Position numbers and translations under genes: made by a program. DNA of 46,251 bases from Microaerobacter geothermalis (lineage in GTDB: Bacteria > Bacillota > Bacilli > DSM-22679), in assembly GCF_021608135.1 (NCBI RefSeq), contig NZ_JAKIHL010000030.1:1-46251 (forward strand), in the 5' to 3' direction. This document shows, piece after piece, positions 43,195 to 46,251 of the stretch (the stretch's first letter is position 1; each line of letters begins with the position of its first letter). The notes under the pieces are model-generated. The model saw only the letters and a list, made by a program, of their open reading frames with translations, was not told the origin of the DNA and did no database searches.

Positions 43195-43346
43195 TGAGTC
43201 CGAAGGAAAAATTTCTTTCTAAAAAGATTGATAGAGGTGGCATTACTGCAATGGTCGCCCTGTTGATACTTGGAGCAGAGGCAGTAAATCAGCAAGAAGT
43301 ATTGAAAAGATTTACATTTGATCAAATAAGGAGGAGTTTGGAGTGA
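43194..43346 (+). CDS. Hypothetical 50-residue protein coupled to radC
   Basis: The ATG overlaps the radC TGA by one base (43194). It is small and hydrophobic in the middle (GGITAMVALLILGAEAVN) with a basic end. It ends inside the ribosome site and start of the next gene. Not recognised. Operonic overlap is the main support. Confidence 0.55.
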   Translation: MSPKEKFLSKKIDRGGITAMVALLILGAEAVNQQEVLKRFTFDQIRRSLE

Positions 43347-43558
43347 AAAATCTGAAAAAGCTGGAATTCCCAGTAGCAACTGCTGATGAAGCCCAAAGAG
43401 GTTGGAGGTTATCGTACCAGTTTTTGGAGGAGATAGAAAAACGTATGGAGTACGATGAGGAGTTCACCCCGAGTTTAGAAGGGGTGGAACTTGTATTATT
43501 GGCGTTGCAATCTTATTTTCGGGAAAGAGAATCAGGGGAGCCAAATAGGCTTCCTTGA
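43343..43558 (+). CDS. Hypothetical 71-residue protein
   Basis: GTG start at 43343, 6 bases after AAGGAGG, overlapping the previous stop. It is acidic and helical (YQFLEEIEKRMEYDEEF). No family recognised. Placed between radC and the exonuclease. Confidence 0.55.
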   Translation: MKNLKKLEFPVATADEAQRGWRLSYQFLEEIEKRMEYDEEFTPSLEGVELVLLALQSYFRERESGEPNRLP

Positions 43559-43599
43559 TTGTAAAATGTAATCAAGGAACAAAAAGGAGGAAATTAAAA

Positions 43600-43839
43600 A
43601 TGAAACAAGTATCGATCATTGTCGAAGCAAAAAAATATTTTGAAGCTGATGCCGAAAAGCTTGATCAGATCCAAGAGGGCGATCTCGTTCTGGTCAACAT
43701 CGACTTTGAGAATCGAAAAGCCGATTTTATCTGGTATCCAGCAGGGGGAAATCCGGCAAATTTTCCGGCAGAAGAAGACGACTTCGATGCCGTAGTGAAT
43801 TTTTGTCGTAAGGAAATCGCAGAAGCAGTGGGGGAGTAA
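43600..43839 (+). CDS. Hypothetical 79-residue acidic protein
   Basis: ATG at 43600, 10 bases after AAAAGGAGGA; an in-frame ATT/GTG extension has no site. A possible beta-rich fold (VSIIVEAKKYFEADAEKL, GDLVLVNIDFENRKADFI) with an acidic end. Unrecognised. Strong ribosome site supports expression. Confidence 0.65.
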   Translation: MKQVSIIVEAKKYFEADAEKLDQIQEGDLVLVNIDFENRKADFIWYPAGGNPANFPAEEDDFDAVVNFCRKEIAEAVGE

Positions 43840-43928
43840 TCACCCCACTCTTGCGAGTTCTCACACAAGCCGAGGCAACGGAGACGAATTAATATTCGTC
43901 TAAAAATACTATACGAGGAGGAATTTGA

Positions 43929-44432
43929 ATGAAAGTCTTCTGTTTTGACGTTGAAACTGACGGGCTATACGGGGCTCCCTTCGCTGTGGGGGCAGTCGTA
44001 TTAAGTGAGTCCGGCGAGGAAATCGAGCGGTTCGCCGGGATCGCTCAAATCAAAATAAAAAATGATTGGGTGAAACAAAATGTTTTGCCCAATTTAGAAG
44101 GCCTTCAAAAGTACGAAACAGACGTTGACCTGAGGGAGGCCTTCTGGGACATATATCAAAAACACAAAGGTGATTCCTACATCCTGGTGGATGTAGGGTA
44201 TCCCGTAGAAACAAATTTTTTAAGACAGGTCATCTTGGATGATCTCGAAAACCGACAATGGAATGGACCGTATCCGCTTTACGACGTATCATCCGTATTG
44301 CAAGCGAAGGGGATCGATCCAGACGTAAACCGGATCGAATATTCAGGTCTAAAAGGCCTGAAACCACATAACCCTGCGGACGACGCCTTAGCGTCAGCCA
44401 TGACCTTTATAAAGGTCATGGCTAACCGGTAG
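43929..44432 (+). CDS. DEDD-type 3'-5' exonuclease
   Basis: 167 residues, ATG after GAGGAGGAATTTGA. Motif I is FDVETDGLYGAPFAVGAVV (DxE), and the C-terminal PADDALASAMTF supplies the third acidic motif of DnaQ/RNase T-like enzymes. The middle acidic motif is probably DVGYPVE. It is likely a single-strand trimming nuclease for the RecT pathway. The coding sequence is unusually rich in perfect inverted repeats, and an intrinsic terminator follows. Confidence 0.75.
   Translation: MKVFCFDVETDGLYGAPFAVGAVVLSESGEEIERFAGIAQIKIKNDWVKQNVLPNLEGLQKYETDVDLREAFWDIYQKHKGDSYILVDVGYPVETNFLRQVILDDLENRQWNGPYPLYDVSSVLQAKGIDPDVNRIEYSGLKGLKPHNPADDALASAMTFIKVMANR
44065..44423 (+). repeat. Series of perfect inverted repeats inside the exonuclease gene
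   Basis: Arms read directly: ATTGGGTGAAACA/TGTTTTGCCCAAT (44065-44093, two wobbles); CCTACATCC/GGATGTAGG (44176-44197, loop TGGT); TTCAGG/CCTGAA (44342-44362); GACGC/GCGTC (44382-44395, loop CTTA); and a perfect 28-nt palindrome at 44396-44423. The last two abut each other and the terminator hairpin. Earlier, CCGGCGA/TCGCCGG lies at 44011-44038. Confidence 0.85.
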
Positions 44433-44466
44433 GAGTTAGGGGATATTTCCTCTAACTCCTTTTTTG
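44432..44466 (+). terminator. Intrinsic terminator of the recombination operon
   Basis: GGAGTTAGGGG (44432-44442) pairs with CCTCTAACTCC (44449-44459; one wobble) and is followed by seven T residues. The stem starts in the exonuclease stop codon. Confidence 0.9.
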
Positions 44467-44501
44467 TTTGCGAAAAAGGGAAAATACATTCGATTTTTCA
44501 C

Positions 44502-44530
44502 TTGCTGTTTTCCAAAGAAAACTGTAAAAT
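44502..44530 (+). promoter_or_regulatory. Promoter of structured RNA copy 2
   Basis: TTGCTG (44502-44507), 17-bp spacer, TAAAAT (44525-44530). It lines up exactly with the promoter of copy 1. Confidence 0.7.
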
Positions 44531-44536
44531 ATACAT

Positions 44537-44900
44537 ATAGCAATATATTCCTCTATCCTCCCCAACTAAAGGATAAGGAATCCGTCATCGAAAGATCGGT
44601 AAGGACAAAAACGAAAGTGAGTCCATCAAAGTCCGATTGCTCTCCATCATAGCAAAAGGGGTAAAGCTATGATGAGCAGGAGAAAGCGGATCGCCGTAGT
44701 CGTAAGGCCGGTAAAGAGCGAAACGAAAGTTAGCTCATAAAGCCCTTGTATTCCCCGCCAAAGTGCGAGCAGGAAAAGCTGGGCCGAGGGGAACCGAAAG
44801 GCCTCTCACAAAAGAACATGCGCATACCAAGTGTGCATGTATGGGATTTGTTAAAAATACCACACGTATGCCCTTTTATAGGGAGATGTGTGGTTTTATT
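44537..44900 (+). ncRNA. ~360-nt structured RNA of unknown family, copy 2
   Basis: Homologous to 37217-37578. Matching helices carry compensating changes: CCG-ATC/GAT-CGG with a GAAA loop (44582-44599; ACC/GGT in copy 1); AAC/GTT tip in 44716-44736 (GC/GC in copy 1); TTCC/GGAA (44751-44775; TCCC/GGGA in copy 1); apical stem CATCATAGC/GCTATGATG (44645-44674) replacing GTTATTC/GAATAAC. The loop start AAAAGGGGTAA and 3' bulge AGCA are unchanged. It ends at a terminator hairpin CCACAC/GTGTGG with TTTTATTATTTT (44860-44905). Confidence 0.85.
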
Positions 44901-44905
44901 ATTTT
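44860..44905 (+). terminator. Intrinsic terminator of structured RNA copy 2
   Basis: CCACAC/GTGTGG closes a hairpin with an inner CCC/GGG, followed by TTTTATTATTTT. Nearly identical to the terminator of copy 1. Confidence 0.8.
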
Positions 44906-44911
44906 AAAAAT

Positions 44912-44949
44912 AAGCGAGTTTGCCTAGATATGGCAGATTCGCTTTTTTT
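44912..44949 (+). terminator. Second terminator after RNA copy 2 (GTTTGC-type)
   Basis: AAGCGAGTTTGCC pairs with GGCAGATTCGCTT through two wobbles, followed by seven T residues. The core matches the terminator at 38556 while the outer pairs differ in step. Confidence 0.85.
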
Positions 44950-44981
44950 GTTTTTCAAAAACTAAGAGGAGGAATGTAAAA

Positions 44982-45242
44982 ATGAGTCATTTTGTTGCTT
45001 TGGTAATAGTTCCCAAGGAGACAGAGGACATTAAGCAGAAGGTGGAAGAATTACTAGCTCCTTACGATGAAAATTTGGAAGTCAATCCTTACAACAGAGA
45101 GTGCTACTGTGTGGGTTCGCTAGCTAAAGCATATAGTTATCAAGAAGCTGAAAAAGTCAAGAGTATCAACGACTATCGAAAGGAATACTGGAATTTACCG
45201 GAAAATGAAACTCCTAATTGGGAAGAATTTATCAATACTTAG
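44982..45242 (+). CDS. MSHF-type hypothetical protein, probably truncated by the next element
   Basis: 86 residues, ATG after AGAGGAGGAATGTAAAA. The opening MSHFVALVIVPKE and APYDENLEVNPY resemble a family of longer phage and plasmid proteins (MSHFTVLVIG ... LAPYDEN) of unknown function. Here the frame ends at 45242, at the left end of a TnpB element, so the C-terminal part is probably missing. The frame may still be translated. Confidence 0.6.
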   Translation: MSHFVALVIVPKETEDIKQKVEELLAPYDENLEVNPYNRECYCVGSLAKAYSYQEAEKVKSINDYRKEYWNLPENETPNWEEFINT

Positions 45243-45323
45243 CAGAAGACTCCCATCTTCTATAAGTGGGAGATGAATGCTGACTGATTACAAACAAATG
45301 TTCCATAACCCCTTTTCTTATGG

Positions 45324-45329
45324 TATAAT
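45324..45329 (+). promoter_or_regulatory. -10 box of the TnpB gene
   Basis: TATAAT at 45324-45329, 27 bases before the start codon. No strong -35 box is evident. Confidence 0.45.
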
Positions 45330-45355
45330 CATCATAGGAAGAGGAGGTGAATCGA

Positions 45356-46251
45356 TTGAAACTAACGCTTAAATTCTACCCACGATGGACCGGTCAACAA
45401 GAACAAATCATCGAAGAATTATCCTTTCATACCACCAAACTATACAACATTGCCAACCATCAAAACCGTGAAAACCAATATAAATCATACCATGCGCTCG
45501 AAAGGGAACTGAAATCCAATTGGCATAAGGAATATCTCCATTCGCATACCTATCAACAATGTCTAAAAGTTCTCGAACAAAATTGGAAAAGCTATTTTAA
45601 AGCGTTGGAAGACTATAGGAAGAACCCAAATAAGTATAAAGCGATGCCTCAGCCCCCAGGTTATAAGCATGTAGACAAGCGTAAAAACGAAGTGATTTTT
45701 ACCAATTTTGCGATTCGTAAAATAGACGGAAATCTTTTGCTCTCCCTTTCAAAGAAAATACAGGATGTCTTTCAGGTTGACAGTTTAAAAGTGGAAGTCA
45801 AACACCTTCCCTTACCGGAAGACGCAAACATTCAACAAATCCGCATCCAATTTGATCGGATCAAAAAAGTTTGGTATCTGTTGATTATCTATCAAATGAA
45901 GCCAAAAAAGATAAGCAACGCTCCGCATTTAATGGCGATTGACCTCGGACTGGATAACCTTGCAGCAATCACCTTCTCTCACAGTAAAGATAATTACCTC
46001 ATCAGTGGCAAGCAATTAAAAAGCATCAATGGTTACATAAATCAACGAATTGCACATTACCAATCCATACGAATGAAACAGGTGGGAGCAAAAGCATTCG
46101 GTACTACCAAACATATTCAGAAATTACGAATGAAACGACATCATATCCTTCAGAATTATCTCCATCAAGCAAGCAGAAAAATAATCGAGCTAGCAAAAAC
46201 CTATCAAGTGGGGAAAATCGTCATTGGCGAGATCAAAGAGATCAAACAGCA
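45356..46251 (+). CDS. tnpB: TnpB RNA-guided nuclease, 5' part (third TnpB of the window)
   Basis: 298 residues visible from a TTG start 7 bases after GAGGAGGTGA. The frame is open to the edge. N-terminal LTLKFYPRWTGQQEQIIEEL is the TnpB opening. RuvC motif I is MAIDLGLDNLAAI, and IVIGEIKEIKQ carries the second acidic residue. The zinc ribbon and last Asp lie beyond the window. It differs from the two other TnpB proteins here. Confidence 0.88.
   Translation, partial: MKLTLKFYPRWTGQQEQIIEELSFHTTKLYNIANHQNRENQYKSYHALERELKSNWHKEYLHSHTYQQCLKVLEQNWKSYFKALEDYRKNPNKYKAMPQPPGYKHVDKRKNEVIFTNFAIRKIDGNLLLSLSKKIQDVFQVDSLKVEVKHLPLPEDANIQQIRIQFDRIKKVWYLLIIYQMKPKKISNAPHLMAIDLGLDNLAAITFSHSKDNYLISGKQLKSINGYINQRIAHYQSIRMKQVGAKAFGTTKHIQKLRMKRHHILQNYLHQASRKIIELAKTYQVGKIVIGEIKEIKQ

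Larger units (their letters stand above)
45243..46251 (+). mobile_element. TnpB-only IS200/IS605-type (IS1341-like) element, cut by window edge
   Basis: The left-end hairpin CTCCCA-T-CTT/AAG-TGGGAG (45250-45272) resembles that of element 2. No tnpA follows; tnpB begins ~85 bases later. The right end is outside the window. Confidence 0.8.

Noticed and set aside
44464-44652. Open frame of 62 codons across the promoter and 5' part of RNA copy 2
   Set aside because: No ribosome site, not preserved in copy 1, and the substitutions follow base pairing and not codons.

Overview
The window looks like part of a large plasmid or integrative conjugative element from a Gram-positive, probably spore-forming and possibly thermophilic member of the Bacillales. 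The reasons are strong GGAGG-type ribosome binding sites, frequent GTG/TTG starts, AT-rich composition, S-layer-homology and copper-amine-oxidase-like 'stalk' surface proteins, several IS200/IS605-type elements, an actin-type (ParM-like) partition locus, replication-relaxation proteins and a VirD4/TraG-like ATPase. No ribosomal RNA, tRNA, core housekeeping gene or CRISPR array was seen. The organism assignment is inference only.

Layout. (1) 1-22.0 kb: a cell-surface and Tad/Flp-type pilus region. A tandem array of near-identical stalk-domain proteins is followed by a 1127-residue surface protein and a tad operon: TadE-like pseudopilin, CpaB/RcpC, TadZ/CpaE, TadA/CpaF, TadB, TadC, Flp pilin and a small pilin-like protein. 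A 2072-residue modular adhesin with an RCC1 propeller and 14 FN3-like modules follows. Between tadB and tadC sits a foreign island: a LAGLIDADG-like protein, a single-chain restriction-modification enzyme and a putative small RNA with its own promoter and terminator. (2) 22.0-25.7 kb: partition and replication. This holds a ParM-like actin, a centromere of seven exact TGTGTTACA iterons, a ParR-like protein, a RusA-like protein, a palindrome-bearing origin or oriT candidate and a replication-relaxation protein. (3) 25.7-30.2 kb: two oppositely oriented IS200/IS605 elements (TnpA plus TnpB) around a C5-methyltransferase gene truncated by one of them. (4) 30.2-34.1 kb: a transfer-type cluster with a membrane protein, VirD4/TraG-like ATPase, S1-domain protein and second replication-relaxation-like protein. 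(5) 34.2-37.1 kb: secreted SLH protein, then a small secreted-protein gene broken by a DDE insertion sequence whose terminal repeats and 6-bp target duplication are readable. (6) 37.1-45.2 kb: a recombination and repair module (small ORFs, RecT/Bet, CHC2 zinc finger, SSB, RecB/Cas4-like nuclease, RadC, DEDD exonuclease). (7) 45.2 kb to the end: a TnpB-only element that runs off the edge and truncates the preceding gene.

The most striking signal is a pair of roughly 360-nt non-coding transcription units (37217-37578 and 44537-44900) on either side of the recombination module. Both have a conserved promoter (TTGCTR, 17-bp spacer, TAAAAT), the same multi-helix architecture and an intrinsic terminator. 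Several helices are kept by compensatory changes, including one apical stem whose sequence differs completely between copies while pairing is preserved. I do not recognise this RNA family.

How the genes may work together: the pilus and adhesins would mediate surface contact, the ParM/ParR locus would maintain the replicon, and the RecT-SSB-nuclease-RadC set would recombine or repair incoming or replicating element DNA. The VirD4-like ATPase could couple DNA to a secretion machine. No VirB4 homologue or classical relaxase is visible, so whether the Tad pilus takes part in DNA transfer is an open and interesting question.
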